Positions 19,985-31,033 of a DNA stretch of 64,000 bases are shown here, one piece after another. The stretch lies in NCBI GenBank assembly GCA_000973525.1, contig CP004391.1, positions 620,001 to 684,000 on the forward strand, given 5' to 3'. Made by a program: the position numbers and the translations under genes. Source of the stretch: Pasteurella multocida subsp. multocida OH4807 (GTDB taxonomy: Bacteria > Pseudomonadota > Gammaproteobacteria > Enterobacterales > Pasteurellaceae). The first letter of the stretch is position 1. Each line of letters opens with the position of its first letter. The notes under the pieces are model-generated. The model was not told where the DNA came from, made no database searches, and saw only the letters and a list, made by a program, of their open reading frames with translations.

Positions 19985-22969
19985 TTATTCTGCTTTATTT
20001 TCCGCTCTTGTTGGTCCTGTATAAACATGACTCACCGCACTATGATGTCCAGCCGCACCTTTACCATGGAAATAGTAACGGGATTCTGTCCAAACGACAA
20101 TTTCTGCCATTTCTTTTAATTCATCACTGGCTTTCGTTAAAGTCATATCAGCTTTCGTATGTTGAACAGCAGAAATTGTTCCTAAACGACCAGTAAACGC
20201 AAATGTACGCTCAATAGGCAGACGAGTCGTTTCCGCAGACACAGCCGCAACCACAGGCACATCCATCTCCTCTCGCTTCACACATTCAACATCAACACTA
20301 CCAAGTAGTGGTTCAGAAATTGATTCAACTTTCACGGTTTCTTCTGTTGGCTCAACAATTTTCGTATCCAATACAGCCGTCTCCACTAACGGTTGCTCTG
20401 CATCTAAACGTTGTAACGATTCTTGGACTTTCTTCTCAACTGAATCATTAGCTGGCTGAGTCATAAACGCATGATAAGGGGAGGAAGCCTTGTCATGTTT
20501 TTCAATCATTAATTCTGTTGCTGGCACGGTTGCAACAGGTTCTTTAGGCTGATTTTGTTGTTCCAATAATTCATCTACAGATAAAAATTGGTTTTCCTTG
20601 TTTACAACATAATGATAATCCACCCACACTTTACCACTTGCTAATTCAGGAGATGCCATTGCTGCCAATAATGGCATTGGGGATTTCATGTCTTGACTAT
20701 TGCGGCGACGGCGTTGATTATTTACACGCAAATGGCGTGGCAAACGACGACGGCTATTATCACGACGTTTTTCCGTATCCATCTCTTCCACTTTAGCTGA
20801 TTCAACTTCAGTGTGTGAAATATCTACCATTTCATCGATGGTTTTAGCTGGCTCAATCAGCTGTTCATCAACGTCCATATCACTGACTTTTTCAATCAAC
20901 GTTTCTTCGCTAACACGAACTTTCTTACGCAAATCGCGACGCTGACGACGTGGGGTGGTGACTTCTGTTTTTTCAATTTCAACAGTTTCTGATACATTAT
21001 CTAAAACAGTCTCACTTACAACCGCACTTTCATCCACATTTGCTTTACGATTGCGCTTGCTATTACGTTCTGAATTATTACGTTCTGAACGTGTACGAAC
21101 TACTTCCTCAACTACCTCATCTCGTTTAGCACTGTTTTCACGCTCCACACTTTCCCCACGTGAGCGACGATTACTACGACGGTCTTGGTTACGACGAGGA
21201 CGGTTGTTGCGATTGCGATTATTTTTCGACTTTTCTTCCTCTATAGGCTTATCCGCAAAAAGTGCTTTTAGTTTTGCGAAAAGACGAGAAAGCAAAGAAG
21301 GTTTTTGCTCCGTTTTCTTCTCTGGCGATGGCGCTGGCGCAGGAATCGCCATGGATACCGCCGCCCCTTCTAACACAGTTTCCGTTGTCACTGCCGCCGT
21401 TTCGATATTACGTGAGACTAACGACTCTTCTGGAACAAAGTGATCATCTTGATCTTGATGCAATTTCACTAAGTTATAACTTAACTCATTTACTTCTTCA
21501 CCATCACGCACTCGGAAAACGCTAAAGTGCGGCGTTTCCATTGCTTCATTTGGCACAACCACGATGTCCACTTCATGACGTTTTTCAATGCTATAAATTG
21601 CTTTGCGTTTTTCATTTAATAAATAGGACGCAATTTCAACAGGTACAATAGTATGGACTTGTTTTGTATTTTCCTTCAATGCTTCTTCTTCAATGAGACG
21701 TAAAATCGATAATGATAGGGATTCATTATCACGGATTTTCCCCGTCCCTTGACAACGTGGGCACACATGATGAGAGGACTCACCAAGTGATGGACTTAAA
21801 CGTTGGCGTGACATCTCAAGTAAACCAAAACGAGAGATACGACTAATCTGAATACGTGCACGATCTTGACGAACCGCATCCCGAATACGATTTTCGACTT
21901 CACGTTGATGACGAACAGGGGTCATATCGATAAAGTCAATGACAATTAATCCCCCCAAGTCACGTAAACGTAATTGACGGGCAATTTCATCTGCCGCTTC
22001 TAAGTTTGTGTTCAATGCGGTCTCTTCAATATCCCCACCACGAGTTGAGCGTGATGAGTTAATATCAATCGCCGTTAATGCTTCTGTGACATCAATCACA
22101 ATCGAGCCGCCTGATGGCAAACGAACCTCACGCTGAAATGCAGATTCAATTTGTGATTCAATTTGATAATGGCTGAATAAAGGCACTTCGCCTTGATAAA
22201 GCTTAACGCGATGAATAAAGTCAGGACGCACTAATTTAATATGTGCTTTTGCTTTTTCATACACTTTTGGACTGTCAATGAGGATCTCACCAATATCACG
22301 ACGTAAATAATCACGAATAGCACGTACAATCACATCACTTTCTTGATGAATTAAGAACGGCGCTGGACGGCTTTCTGATGCTTGTTTAATTGCTTCCCAG
22401 TGGTGCAACAATACTTTCAAGTCCCATTGTAACTCTTCTGGGGATTTACCTACCCCTGCAGTACGTACAATCAGCCCTACACCATCTGGTACATCTAAAG
22501 AGCCTAAGGCTTCTTTTAACTCTAGACGCTCATCCCCTTCAATACGGCGAGAAATTCCTCCAGCTCTTGGATTGTTTGGCATGATGACCAAATAACTTCC
22601 AGCAAGTGAAACAAACGTCGTTAATGCTGCACCTTTGTTACCACGTTCTTCTTTGTTCACTTGAACAATCACTTCCTGGCCTTCGCTTAAAATATCACGA
22701 ATATTTGGACGACCTTGGTAGGTGTAATCATCAGGAAAATATTCACGTGCAATTTCTTTAAGTGGCAGGAAACCATGACGCTCGGCACCATAATCAACGA
22801 ATGCGGCTTCTAAACTAGGTTCAACACGTGTAATACGTCCTTTGTAAATGTTTGCCTTTTTCTGTTCATGACCTGGACTTTCAATATCCAAGTCAAATAA
22901 GCGTTGCCCGTCCACAAGCGCAACGCGCAGCTCTTCCTTTTGAGTGGCATTAATTAACATTCTTTTCAT
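19985..22969 (-). CDS. rne: Rne, ribonuclease E
   Basis: The 994-residue endoribonuclease is the core of the RNA degradosome and matures rRNA and tRNA. It begins [20 protein letters not shown], with the S1 domain in the first ~125 residues. The catalytic DNase I-like region contains [15 protein letters not shown] and [11 protein letters not shown], and the Zn-link CPRCQGTG follows. Around residue 550 the amphipathic [14 protein letters not shown] matches the membrane-anchoring segment A. The rest is an arginine-rich, disordered scaffold. The end ([16 protein letters not shown]) resembles the PNPase-binding tail of E. coli RNase E. At 994 residues it is close to E. coli (1061). Confidence 0.97.
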   Translation of the reverse strand: MKRMLINATQKEELRVALVDGQRLFDLDIESPGHEQKKANIYKGRITRVEPSLEAAFVDYGAERHGFLPLKEIAREYFPDDYTYQGRPNIRDILSEGQEVIVQVNKEERGNKGAALTTFVSLAGSYLVIMPNNPRAGGISRRIEGDERLELKEALGSLDVPDGVGLIVRTAGVGKSPEELQWDLKVLLHHWEAIKQASESRPAPFLIHQESDVIVRAIRDYLRRDIGEILIDSPKVYEKAKAHIKLVRPDFIHRVKLYQGEVPLFSHYQIESQIESAFQREVRLPSGGSIVIDVTEALTAIDINSSRSTRGGDIEETALNTNLEAADEIARQLRLRDLGGLIVIDFIDMTPVRHQREVENRIRDAVRQDRARIQISRISRFGLLEMSRQRLSPSLGESSHHVCPRCQGTGKIRDNESLSLSILRLIEEEALKENTKQVHTIVPVEIASYLLNEKRKAIYSIEKRHEVDIVVVPNEAMETPHFSVFRVRDGEEVNELSYNLVKLHQDQDDHFVPEESLVSRNIETAAVTTETVLEGAAVSMAIPAPAPSPEKKTEQKPSLLSRLFAKLKALFADKPIEEEKSKNNRNRNNRPRRNQDRRSNRRSRGESVERENSAKRDEVVEEVVRTRSERNNSERNSKRNRKANVDESAVVSETVLDNVSETVEIEKTEVTTPRRQRRDLRKKVRVSEETLIEKVSDMDVDEQLIEPAKTIDEMVDISHTEVESAKVEEMDTEKRRDNSRRRLPRHLRVNNQRRRRNSQDMKSPMPLLAAMASPELASGKVWVDYHYVVNKENQFLSVDELLEQQNQPKEPVATVPATELMIEKHDKASSPYHAFMTQPANDSVEKKVQESLQRLDAEQPLVETAVLDTKIVEPTEETVKVESISEPLLGSVDVECVKREEMDVPVVAAVSAETTRLPIERTFAFTGRLGTISAVQHTKADMTLTKASDELKEMAEIVVWTESRYYFHGKGAAGHHSAVSHVYTGPTRAENKAE

Positions 22970-23394
22970 TATTTGTTCTCTTCGTTTTTATTCTATGCTG
23001 AGTTAGAAATAATCAAATATTTTCTTCACAATCGACCTCGTGTCTGTCGCAGAATGTCAGTCTCTCGACTGTCAAGTGCTGGGTGCTTTGATTGCGTTAC
23101 TCAAATGAAGTAAAAAAACTCACATTTTTGTAAAACAGCCCCCTTAAAAACTAAGGAGTCCGCAAGATTACCTATTACTTTTAACTTATAAAATCATTGA
23201 GTTACTAAATGTCTTATGCCATCTGCTGCATTATTTCACTCAACAACAACGCTCCATTTTTAAGTCTGTTTAATGACGTAAAAATACGCACTATTATGTA
23301 CTTATCCCTCTCATTTATCAAGGTAATTTTATTCATCCACGGTATGCCAAAATATGATATGATCCGCGCAATTTTTATGAAAAAGACTGTTCCA
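22970..23394. other. Divergent rne/rluC control region
   Basis: These 425 bases separate rne (minus) and rluC (plus). On the minus strand there is a small hairpin CAGTC-GA-GACTG near 23064-23075, a candidate element of an rne 5' leader. In E. coli the rne leader mediates autoregulation, but I cannot show homology here. A TATGAT -10 element for rluC lies at 23358-23363. The rluC frame is open back to 23209, but the predicted peptide there looks non-coding. Confidence 0.5.
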
Positions 23395-24366
23395 ATGAAT
23401 CAAAAATCGACCGAAAAAATCATTAATCAACAAGTCCAACTTCTCATTATTAGTGAGGATGAAGCAGGGCAACGCATTGATAACTATTTATTAACAAAAC
23501 TTAAAGGAGTGCCAAAAAGTTTAATTTATCGCATCTTACGGAAAGGCGAAGTTCGCGTTAATAAAGGTAGGATTAAACCCGAATATAAGTTGCAAACAAA
23601 TGATCAAGTGCGGATTCCACCTATACGGGTTTCTGAAAAAACACAGGCGCCACTCTCCACAAAATTAAATAAAGTGAATCAATTAGAAAATCAAATTCTC
23701 TTTGAAGATGAATGTTTATTAGTACTCAATAAGCCCTCTGGACTCGCCGTACATGGAGGAAGTGGACTTAATTTTGGTGTCATTGAAGCATTACGTGCCC
23801 TTCGACCAGAAGCGCGTTTTCTTGAATTAGTACACCGTTTAGATCGTGATACATCAGGTATTTTGTTGGTTGCAAAAAAACGTTCTGCGCTCCGTCATTT
23901 GCATGAGCAATTACGTGAAAAAACCGTACAAAAAGACTATTTAGCCCTAGTCCGAGGTCAATGGCAATCCCATTGTAAAGTAGTCAAAGCGCCATTATTA
24001 AAAAATGAATTATCTAGCGGTGAGCGTATCGTCCGTGTGAGCGAACAAGGCAAACCATCAGAGACCCGTTTTTCTATTGAAGAACGTTATGAAAATGCCA
24101 CATTAATTAAAGCCTCACCTGTAACGGGACGTACTCACCAAATACGAGTTCATACACAGTATGTGGGGCACCCAATTGCCCTAGACGATAAATATGGAGA
24201 TAAACAATTTGATGAACAAATGAGCAAAATAGGGCTAAATCGTTTGTTCTTACACGCTTTTTCTCTTCGTTTTGAACACCCTAAATCAAGTGAAACGTTG
24301 CGAATTAGCGCCCCACTTGACGATGAAATGAAAGCCATTTTGCAAAAATTACGCACACAAAAATAA
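23395..24366 (+). CDS. rluC: RluC, 23S rRNA pseudouridine synthase (955/2504/2580)
   Basis: This 323-residue RluA-family enzyme makes three pseudouridines in 23S rRNA. An S4 domain occupies about residues 20-80 ([10 protein letters not shown] and [16 protein letters not shown]). The catalytic domain carries [16 protein letters not shown] with the active aspartate, and the family motif GRTHQIRVH. The start ATG at 23395 gives a length near E. coli RluC (319). An ATG at 23377 is an alternative, but a likely -10 element at 23358 would leave almost no leader for it. The gene is divergent from rne, the same arrangement as in E. coli. Confidence 0.93.
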   Translation: MNQKSTEKIINQQVQLLIISEDEAGQRIDNYLLTKLKGVPKSLIYRILRKGEVRVNKGRIKPEYKLQTNDQVRIPPIRVSEKTQAPLSTKLNKVNQLENQILFEDECLLVLNKPSGLAVHGGSGLNFGVIEALRALRPEARFLELVHRLDRDTSGILLVAKKRSALRHLHEQLREKTVQKDYLALVRGQWQSHCKVVKAPLLKNELSSGERIVRVSEQGKPSETRFSIEERYENATLIKASPVTGRTHQIRVHTQYVGHPIALDDKYGDKQFDEQMSKIGLNRLFLHAFSLRFEHPKSSETLRISAPLDDEMKAILQKLRTQK

Positions 24367-24448
24367 ATCATCTTGCTATGATTTTGAATGTTCACATAAA
24401 ACAATCATTCATTATTCATCTGGTTTGCAACAAAAAGGAGATAATCCC

Positions 24449-25159
24449 ATGTCAACATACCCCAAAATCGTAGTATTAACTGGTGCTGGTATTTCTGCTG
24501 AATCGGGTATTAAAACATTCAGAGCTGCTAATGGTTTATGGGAAAATCACCGTGTAGAAGATGTTGCCACACCAGAGGGGTTTACTCGTCACCCAGAATT
24601 AGTGCAGCATTTTTATAATGAGCGACGTAAGCAATTGTTTTCATCTCAAGTACACCCCAATGCTGCGCACCTTGCCTTAGCCAAATTAGAACAAAAGCTC
24701 GGCAAGAACTTACTCATTGTGACACAAAATGTAGACAATTTACATGAGCGTGCAGGCTCAAAAAACCTCATCCACATGCATGGTGAATTACTAAAAGTAC
24801 GCTGTGTCAAATCTGGAAAAGTTTACGATTGGGAAAAAGATATTACCTCGAAAGACACTTGCCCTTGCTGCCATCCACCACAAACTCTCCGTCCACATAT
24901 TGTTTGGTTTGGTGAAATGCCTTTAGAAATGGATAGCATTCAAAACGCATTATCTGAATGTGACTATTTCATTGCAATCGGCACATCTGGACATGTTTAC
25001 CCAGCAGCAGGATTTGTACGTGAAGCAGCATATTACGGTGCACATACTGTTGAGTTAAATCTAGAACCAAGTCAAGCGCGGTCAAGTTTTGATGAGACCC
25101 ATTATGGTAAGGCAAGTCAAATTGTCCCTCGATATATTACTCAGTTTTTGTCACTCTAA
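24449..25159 (+). CDS. cobB: CobB-type sirtuin, NAD-dependent deacylase
   Basis: A 236-residue class III sirtuin that removes acetyl and probably succinyl groups from lysines using NAD, releasing nicotinamide. The Rossmann motifs [15 protein letters not shown] and [12 protein letters not shown] are present. The catalytic His is in [11 protein letters not shown], the zinc cysteines are partly conserved (TCPCC), and [13 protein letters not shown] follows. The FYNERR segment supplies the Tyr and Arg of the desuccinylase motif. AAGGAG lies upstream of the ATG at 24449. It ends in a terminator shared with trxA. Its nicotinamide product is the substrate of nadV, two kilobases away. Confidence 0.95.
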   Translation: MSTYPKIVVLTGAGISAESGIKTFRAANGLWENHRVEDVATPEGFTRHPELVQHFYNERRKQLFSSQVHPNAAHLALAKLEQKLGKNLLIVTQNVDNLHERAGSKNLIHMHGELLKVRCVKSGKVYDWEKDITSKDTCPCCHPPQTLRPHIVWFGEMPLEMDSIQNALSECDYFIAIGTSGHVYPAAGFVREAAYYGAHTVELNLEPSQARSSFDETHYGKASQIVPRYITQFLSL

Positions 25160-25175
25160 TATTTTGTTGACCATA

Positions 25176-25208
25176 AAAAAATCCCAAGTGATACACTCGG
25201 GATTTTTT
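25176..25208. terminator. Convergent terminator between the sirtuin gene and trxA
   Basis: A 15-base stem (AAAAAATCCCAAGTG / CACTCGGGATTTTTT, one mismatch) with a 3-base loop between convergent genes. Confidence 0.88.
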
Positions 25209-25222
25209 ATTGCCTCAATGAA

Positions 25223-25543
25223 TTAGATATTTTGATTAATGAAGTTAGCCAGTTGGTTTTTGGGTAGTGCGCCCACTTGGGTAGCAACAGGTTTACCATC
25301 TTTAAACAACACTAATGTTGGAATGCTACGTACGCCTAATTGTGCTGGCGTTGCTTGGTTTTCATCAATATTAATTTTTACGACTTTCACTTTACCTGAA
25401 AATTCTGCTGCAATTTCATCTAAAATAGGTGAAATCATACGGCAAGGTCCACACCAAGGTGCCCAAAAATCTAACAAGACTGGCACATCAGAATTGACGA
25501 CGTCAGCGGCAAATGTTGCATCAGTTGAATGTAATACTTCCAT
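25223..25543 (-). CDS. trxA: Thioredoxin
   Basis: A 106-residue thioredoxin with the active site [13 protein letters not shown] and the conserved cis-proline region [12 protein letters not shown]. It is the main cytoplasmic protein disulphide reductant, recycled by thioredoxin reductase. Length matches E. coli TrxA (109). AGGAAG precedes the ATG. It is monocistronic, bounded by the convergent terminator downstream and a long non-coding stretch upstream. Confidence 0.97.
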   Translation of the reverse strand: MEVLHSTDATFAADVVNSDVPVLLDFWAPWCGPCRMISPILDEIAAEFSGKVKVVKINIDENQATPAQLGVRSIPTLVLFKDGKPVATQVGALPKNQLANFINQNI

Positions 25544-25886
25544 TATTTCTTCCTTTTTTGTTAACTACACGCTTTATAATAAGAGCAATTTTTATAATTT
25601 CAAGTACATCATTGATAATATCACAAGCATCATGCAAATCAATTGGTTCGTCATAAAACTTCTCTCAATCCTTATTCAACATAACTCAGAAAGTTTAAAA
25701 CACTGCGAAAGCAAATCCAATAAAACAATATGCTAATCAGTTACCTTTTTGTGTAACAGGATTTTTCTATCACAAACGACACAGTTCATATCCTCTATTT
25801 TAAAACAAGCAAAAATGCATTTTTTAAACAAAAACAAGCAATTTGCACTTTTTTTCATCAGTTAATCATTTTTTTTAAAACAATCA
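25544..25886. other. Intergenic region between trxA and the tRNA cluster
   Basis: AT-rich stretch between divergent transcription units. I see no gene in it. It ends in the tRNA promoter on the plus strand and must also contain the trxA promoter, which I could not place with confidence. Confidence 0.5.
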
Positions 25887-25914
25887 TTGACAGATTTTTA
25901 TAAATCAGTAGAAT
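25887..25914 (+). promoter_or_regulatory. Sigma-70 promoter of the tRNA-Gly-Cys-Leu cluster
   Basis: TTGACA, a 16-base spacer, then TAGAAT, followed by a GC-rich discriminator (GCACCGC), typical of stable-RNA promoters under stringent control. The first tRNA begins 20 bases downstream. Confidence 0.85.
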
Positions 25915-25934
25915 GCACCGCACTAACAGCGAAT

Positions 25935-26010
25935 GCGGGAATAGCTCAGTTGGTAGAGCACAACCTTGCCAAGGTTGGGGTCGCGAGTTCGAGCCTCGTT
26001 TCCCGCTCCA
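25935..26010 (+). tRNA. tRNA-Gly (GCC)
   Basis: A 76-base tRNA including CCA. Acceptor GCGGGAA / TTCCCGC pairs, D loop AGCTCAGTTGGTAGAGC and T loop GTTCGAGCC are canonical, and the anticodon loop TTGCCAA gives GCC. First of three tandem tRNAs. Confidence 0.97.
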
Positions 26011-26017
26011 AACTAAC

Positions 26018-26091
26018 GGCGTGTTAGCAAAGCGGTTATGCACTGGATTGCAAATCCATGTAGCTCGGTTCGACTCCGGGACACGCCTCCA
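26018..26091 (+). tRNA. tRNA-Cys (GCA)
   Basis: A 74-base tRNA including CCA. Acceptor GGCGTGT / ACACGCC pairs, the anticodon loop TTGCAAA gives GCA, and the T loop GGTTCGACTCC is canonical. It begins 7 bases after tRNA-Gly. Confidence 0.97.
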
Positions 26092-26136
26092 TAACCTTAA
26101 AGCGCAGTTAGTTACCGCAAAATTTAAATATGCCCT

Positions 26137-26223
26137 GCCCGAGTGGTGAAATCGGTAGACACAAGGGATTTAAAATCCCTCGCTTTTCGAAGCGTGCCAG
26201 TTCAAGTCTGGCCTCGGGCACCA
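26137..26223 (+). tRNA. tRNA-Leu (UAA)
   Basis: An 87-base class II tRNA including CCA. Acceptor GCCCGAG / CTCGGGC pairs, the anticodon loop TTTAAAA gives TAA, and there is a long variable arm (CGCTTTTCGAAGCG). It is the last of the cluster and lies upstream of a gene-free stretch leading to nadV. Confidence 0.97.
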
Positions 26224-26630
26224 TTTAAATGTCGATTACTTAGAATAAATAAGGTCGCAAAATCGGCTTTTTTTTTATGTGATTTATCTTCTCATATTTT
26301 CCTATATATTCTCATCTGTTAGCTCAAAAAATCCACTGAATACAGTAGACCAAACAATTATTACGCTTAATTCTGGCTCATACGAGCAAAGTAAATCTAT
26401 TTTCTGAGCAGCAAGTAACCATTGGCAAGTCCTCCTGATACGGATAAAAACTAAAACGCGATGATATGTAATTCACTGTGAGGGGCACTACTAGACATAG
26501 TAATCTGTTTCATTTGTATATAAGCGTTTAAGTCAATAATAAGTTTAATTAAAATCAACTGTTGTGTTGAATAAAAATAAGCACAAGCAAACTGCCTGTA
26601 CAATAAGACGAGAGAATAATTTAGTGGAAA
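26224..26630. other. Gene-free stretch between tRNA-Leu and nadV
   Basis: 407 AT-rich bases. A short GTCG / CGGC stem near 26254-26268 followed by a nine-T run probably ends tRNA transcription. A second stem (26583-26599) terminates nadV from the other side. No integrase or repeated tRNA 3' end is visible. Confidence 0.55.
26583..26599 (-). terminator. Possible nadV terminator
   Basis: On the minus strand ACAGGCA pairs with TGCTTGT (one G-U pair) around a 3-base loop, followed by a T-rich run. Moderate strength. Confidence 0.5.
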
Positions 26631-28025
26631 TTATGCTTTATTCGCTGTTCTTGCTCGAATCACGTCAAGGGAGTCATCCACTAACAATTTTCCATTCAAG
26701 AAAACGGTACGTAATTGGTTTTGCTGTTCACCCAATTCGTCTTGGCGGATTGTGCACCATTTTCCATTTTCTTGTACTAAAGCCTGTATACCTTTCTTAG
26801 AACGTTTAGCTCGACTTGTGACAGGATCTTTATAGATTTCTCGCCATTCTCCAGCAATACAAACCGCACTGGCTTTCATTGCCCAGCTCATCGTATCACG
26901 ATTCAATTGCTGTAATAGCCCCCCGCCCATCCCGAAGTTCACATTATCGACACTAAAGCCATGCGCCATGATTTGCTCTAAAATACCCTCAATAGAATGC
27001 ACATTAATCCCATCTCCTTGAATCAAACGTAAATAATCAGGTAACACTTTATACCCTTTACTGTTTACTTTTGATCCAAATTGACGGACCAAAATATTTA
27101 AGGCTTTACATACCACTTCAGCTGGTTCACCACTGTCTGGACGAATCACTAAGGTTCCACCAGACTGCTGAATTTTATCTTTTAATTTTTCACCCCAAAT
27201 ATGCTCTAGAGTATGCCAAAGATCATAACTATCTGAGACAACAGCATAAATTTTATCTTGGCCTGCAAATTGTGCCACCATATTTTCATACGCGGCGACT
27301 TCATTTTCTCTTCCCCATGATGTTATCGTGCTATGCTCAGCAGCAGGAATTGAAAATGCGGGCATTTCTGTCGTGTTATACCAACGACGTGCAGCAAGTA
27401 AGGCCGATACGCTATCGGTTCCCATAAAATTCACGAGGTGTGCAAGTCCTCCTAGCGCAACCGTTTCTAAACTTGATGCGCCCCTCGCTCCGAAATCATG
27501 CAATTTAAAAGGCAACCCATCTAAATTATCTGCTGATTTTTCTAATGCTTGTTTAATTTTCTGCTTACAGAAATATGAGATACTTGCGACCGTAGAAGGA
27601 TACCAAATCGCACGCAATAATGCGGTTTCTAAATAACCAGACAACCAAAAAAATTCAGGATCGGTATTCACGATTTGGCAAACGACGTTTCCTATCGGTA
27701 AAACCGTTCCTTCTGGTACTGCCTCAATTTTTAATGGTAAATAACCTTGATGTTTGTCCAGTAAACGCTGCCATCCCGCACGATTAAAGGGCAATCCGTG
27801 CCCTTGTAATACAACTTCTGCTTCATCAATATCTTGTTGGCGAATTGGCGTTAACAAATATTCTTTGATAAAAGCCTGTAAACCAAATAAGACCACATCA
27901 AAATTTCCACTTCGTGCTTCTACATAATAAGAAACATACTCTGTATTCGGTGGATATTGTTGCCAATGTGATGCCTTATAACTGTCGACATTTAAAATCA
28001 GATTGAGAAAATTTGAAGTATACAT
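26631..28025 (-). CDS. nadV: NadV, nicotinamide phosphoribosyltransferase
   Basis: This 464-residue enzyme condenses nicotinamide with PRPP to nicotinamide mononucleotide, the limiting step of NAD salvage. It starts NVDSYKASHWQQYPPNTEYV, the NAMPT family opening. The phosphoribosyl-binding DFGARGASS, the catalytic-His segment AAEHSTITSWG and IRPDSGEP are all present. Length is near other bacterial NadV and human NAMPT (491). In Pasteurellaceae, nadV confers growth without V factor and has been seen on plasmids (Haemophilus ducreyi), so mobility is plausible. Here it is chromosomal, beside a tRNA cluster, and contains no exact uptake signal. Confidence 0.96.
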   Translation of the reverse strand: MYTSNFLNLILNVDSYKASHWQQYPPNTEYVSYYVEARSGNFDVVLFGLQAFIKEYLLTPIRQQDIDEAEVVLQGHGLPFNRAGWQRLLDKHQGYLPLKIEAVPEGTVLPIGNVVCQIVNTDPEFFWLSGYLETALLRAIWYPSTVASISYFCKQKIKQALEKSADNLDGLPFKLHDFGARGASSLETVALGGLAHLVNFMGTDSVSALLAARRWYNTTEMPAFSIPAAEHSTITSWGRENEVAAYENMVAQFAGQDKIYAVVSDSYDLWHTLEHIWGEKLKDKIQQSGGTLVIRPDSGEPAEVVCKALNILVRQFGSKVNSKGYKVLPDYLRLIQGDGINVHSIEGILEQIMAHGFSVDNVNFGMGGGLLQQLNRDTMSWAMKASAVCIAGEWREIYKDPVTSRAKRSKKGIQALVQENGKWCTIRQDELGEQQNQLRTVFLNGKLLVDDSLDVIRARTANKA

Positions 28026-28212
28026 ATCACTTAATCTAAATTTGTTAAAAATAAACCAATGTTTGTTGCATATACTTTACCAAAATTCTTATTAAATAAC
28101 ACGCCATAATTTTAAATCTGGCTCAAGAAACGCCTCGGTTGTTCACTATTTCACGCTTATTAATAAGCATAACAGCTACACATGCATCTATACCTTATTA
28201 GAATAATAAAAA

Positions 28213-28240
28213 ACCGCTTAAGTAAGACTACTTAAGCGGT
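28213..28240 (-). terminator. Terminator of miaB
   Basis: Perfect 12-base stem ACCGCTTAAGTA / TACTTAAGCGGT with a 4-base loop; on the minus strand it runs into seven T residues. Confidence 0.88.
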
Positions 28241-28267
28241 CAAAAGATGAAATCAATTTAACAGAAA

Positions 28268-29692
28268 CTAGGCGTGATAACGTCCTACACCTAATTCATC
28301 CTCTTTACGCGTGCGGTTTATTACCATTTGTGGCGACTGTACAACGCGTAGCCCCATTTGATCTTCAGTCCGCACGACTTCACCACGCAATGAATTCGTG
28401 AAAACATCTGTGATTTTAATATCAACAAATTTACCAATCATGTCAGGTGTGCCTACGAAGTTAACAATACGGTTAGTTTCAGTACGTCCTGTCAGCTCCA
28501 TAATATCCTTTTTAGAAGGACCTTCTACTAATACACGCTGCTCAGTCCCTAACATTGCGCGACTAAATTGTGCAGCCTGGTTATTAATACGTTGTTGTAA
28601 AAGATACAAGCGTTGTTTTTTCTCTTCTTCAGTCACATCGTCAGGCATGTCTGCTGCTGGAGTACCTGGACGTGCGGAATAAATGAAGCTAAAGCTCATA
28701 TCAAAATTCACTTGTGCAATTAAATTCATCGTTTGTTCAAAGTCTTCGGCGGTCTCCCCTGGGAACCCTACAATGAAATCTGAACTAATTTGGATTGCTG
28801 GACGTACTGCTCTTAATTTACGAATAATTGATTTATATTCTAATGCCGTATGATTACGTTTCATCATCGATAACACACGATCCGATCCACTTTGTACGGG
28901 TAGATGTAAAAAGCTAACTAATTCTGGTGTATCACGATAGACATCAATAATATCATCAGTAAACTCTATTGGATGGCTGGTTGTAAAACGAACACGATCA
29001 ATACCATCAATTGCAGCGACTAAACGTAATAATTCAGCAAACGTACAAATACCTTCATCATGAGTCGGTCCACGATAAGCATTCACATTTTGACCTAATA
29101 AATTCACTTCTCTCACGCCTTGTTCCGCTAACTGCGCGATTTCAAACAAGACGTCATCCACAGGACGACTCACTTCTTCACCACGTGTATAAGGTACAAC
29201 ACAGAAAGAACAATATTTATTACAGCCTTCCATAATTGAAACAAACGCAGTTGGACCTTCTGCACGAGGTTCAGGTAAACGGTCAAATTTTTCTATCTCA
29301 GGGAAGCTCACATCCACGACCGCACTTTTACCACCACGAATCTGATTGATCATTTCAGGCAAGCGATGCAATGTTTGCGGTCCAAAAATGATGTCAACAT
29401 AAGGCGCACGAGTACGAATGTGTTCACCTTCTTGTGATGCAACACAGCCACCGACCCCAATCACCAGACCTGGATTTTGTTTTTTTAACTCTTTCCAACG
29501 TCCTAATTGGTGGAATACTTTTTCTTGTGCTTTTTCACGAATAGAACAGGTATTTAATAATAATACATCGGCTTCTTCGGGAATTTCAGTTAATTCTAAA
29601 CCATGAGTGCTGTTGAGTAGATCCGCCATTTTAGATGAATCATATTCGTTCATCTGACAGCCCCATGTCTTAATATGTAATTTTTGTGTCAT
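28268..29692 (-). CDS. miaB: MiaB, tRNA i6A37 methylthiotransferase
   Basis: The 474-residue radical SAM enzyme adds a methylthio group to isopentenyladenosine 37 of tRNAs. The three N-terminal Fe-S cysteines are in [23 protein letters not shown] and GGCVASQEG. The radical SAM CxxxCxxC is in [17 protein letters not shown], and a TRAM domain lies at the C-terminus. Length equals E. coli MiaB (474). Unlike E. coli, where miaB precedes ybeZ-ybeY-ybeX-lnt, here it stands alone. Confidence 0.98.
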   Translation of the reverse strand: MTQKLHIKTWGCQMNEYDSSKMADLLNSTHGLELTEIPEEADVLLLNTCSIREKAQEKVFHQLGRWKELKKQNPGLVIGVGGCVASQEGEHIRTRAPYVDIIFGPQTLHRLPEMINQIRGGKSAVVDVSFPEIEKFDRLPEPRAEGPTAFVSIMEGCNKYCSFCVVPYTRGEEVSRPVDDVLFEIAQLAEQGVREVNLLGQNVNAYRGPTHDEGICTFAELLRLVAAIDGIDRVRFTTSHPIEFTDDIIDVYRDTPELVSFLHLPVQSGSDRVLSMMKRNHTALEYKSIIRKLRAVRPAIQISSDFIVGFPGETAEDFEQTMNLIAQVNFDMSFSFIYSARPGTPAADMPDDVTEEEKKQRLYLLQQRINNQAAQFSRAMLGTEQRVLVEGPSKKDIMELTGRTETNRIVNFVGTPDMIGKFVDIKITDVFTNSLRGEVVRTEDQMGLRVVQSPQMVINRTRKEDELGVGRYHA

Positions 29693-29843
29693 ATCGTTTT
29701 AAAAAATTCAGTTAACCTATAAAAAATTCGACTGGCTATTTTACAGGCTTGTCGGTATGCTGGCTAGCTAAAAAAGAGATTTCTTTTGAATTTCCCTCGT
29801 TAGCTGTAGAATGTAGCAACAATCAGTAAGAAGGAAAAGAACA

Positions 29844-31019
29844 ATGGCAACCATACAAAAAGAGATCATTGTCGTTGGTGGTGGCATGGTAGGTGCGGCA
29901 TGTGCGCTAGGTCTAGCTCAACAAGGACAGGATATTCACCTCATTGAACATGCACCTTTGCCGCATTTTGACCCTAATTCACCTTATGATATCCGCATCT
30001 CTGCAATCAGTGTTGCTTCGGTAAATTTATTAAAAAAACTTGGTGCTTGGCAATATATTGAAGCCACCCGAATTTGTCCCTATCGGGCTTTAGAAACCTG
30101 GGAAATCGATGGATTTTCAACCTATTTTCATAGCCATGAGCTCAATCTGACAGAATTAGGCTTTATGGTAGAAAACAATCTTATCCAGTTAGGGCTGTGG
30201 AAAGCATTCGATTCTCTCGCCAATATACAAACCAGTATCGGCATGGCAATTGAAAAAGTCGAAAAGTGCGGTCAAAATTGGCAAATTTTACTTCAGAATG
30301 GTGATATTTATTCTGCGCCACTGATTATCGCCGCGGATGGAGCCAACTCACAATTACGTCAACTTGCTGGTATTGGTATAACAGGCTGGCAATATAGACA
30401 AAGTTGTTTGTTAATGATTGTCGAAACTGAACTTGATCAACAAGATATTACCTGGCAGCAATTTTATCCCACAGGACCGAGAGCATTCTTGCCATTACTC
30501 AATCACCAGGCATGCCTAGTTTGGTATGATAGCCCACAAAAAATTCGTGAACTCACGCAATTGTCGCTAGATAAATTAAGCCTTGAAGTCAATCATGCTT
30601 TTCCTGCTCGCTTAGGTAAAGTGAACGTGCAATGCGCGAATAGTTTCGCGTTAACTCGTCGCCATGCACAAGATTACTTCAAGCAAGGTATCGTATTAGT
30701 TGGTGATGCAGCTCACACGATTAATCCTCTCGCAGGTCAGGGCGTGAACCTAGGTTTTAAAGATGTTGACGTGTTACTAACTGTCCTCGCACGCGCTAAA
30801 CAACAAGGTGAATGGCTAGCCAGTGATGAAGTACTTAGCCGTTATCAACGCCAGCGCAGACCCGATAACTTACTCATGCAATCAGGCATGGATCTCTTTT
30901 ATAAAGCCTTTAAAGACGAAATATTACCACTTAAAATTGCACGTAACTTAGCCTTATTTGCGGCTGATAAGGTAACACCGCTGAAAAAACAAGCGTTAAA
31001 GTACGCACTGGGCTTATAA
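29844..31019 (+). CDS. ubiF: UbiF/UbiH-family FAD-dependent ubiquinone hydroxylase
   Basis: A 391-residue flavoprotein monooxygenase of ubiquinone synthesis. The FAD Rossmann motif VVGGGMVGAACALGLAQQG, the family segment DIRISAISVASVNLLKKLG and the second FAD motif VLVGDAAHTINPLAGQGVNL are clear. Segments CPYRALETWEIDGF and LGFMVENNLIQLGLW are closer to UbiF (C6 hydroxylase) than UbiH or UbiI, as I remember those proteins. AAGGA precedes the ATG. One uptake signal lies inside near 30264. The assignment within the UbiF/H/I family is likely but not certain. Confidence 0.85.
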   Translation: MATIQKEIIVVGGGMVGAACALGLAQQGQDIHLIEHAPLPHFDPNSPYDIRISAISVASVNLLKKLGAWQYIEATRICPYRALETWEIDGFSTYFHSHELNLTELGFMVENNLIQLGLWKAFDSLANIQTSIGMAIEKVEKCGQNWQILLQNGDIYSAPLIIAADGANSQLRQLAGIGITGWQYRQSCLLMIVETELDQQDITWQQFYPTGPRAFLPLLNHQACLVWYDSPQKIRELTQLSLDKLSLEVNHAFPARLGKVNVQCANSFALTRRHAQDYFKQGIVLVGDAAHTINPLAGQGVNLGFKDVDVLLTVLARAKQQGEWLASDEVLSRYQRQRRPDNLLMQSGMDLFYKAFKDEILPLKIARNLALFAADKVTPLKKQALKYALGL

Positions 31020-31033
31020 ACCCAACTAACAAG

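Noticed and set aside
20955..21443. Plus-strand Ser/Arg-rich frame inside rne
   Set aside because: It is antisense to the arginine-rich C-terminal region of RNase E and reflects its codon bias.
23209..23394. 62-codon N-terminal extension of RluC
   Set aside because: No family support, a likely rluC -10 element lies within it, and known RluC proteins start near the chosen ATG.
25858..26149. Open frames over the tRNA-Gly/Cys/Leu cluster on both strands
   Set aside because: They run through tRNA genes and have no ribosome-binding sites.
26516..26532. LacI-type operator-like sequence (TAAGCGTTTA) downstream of nadV
   Set aside because: It lacks the second half-site and no promoter is nearby.
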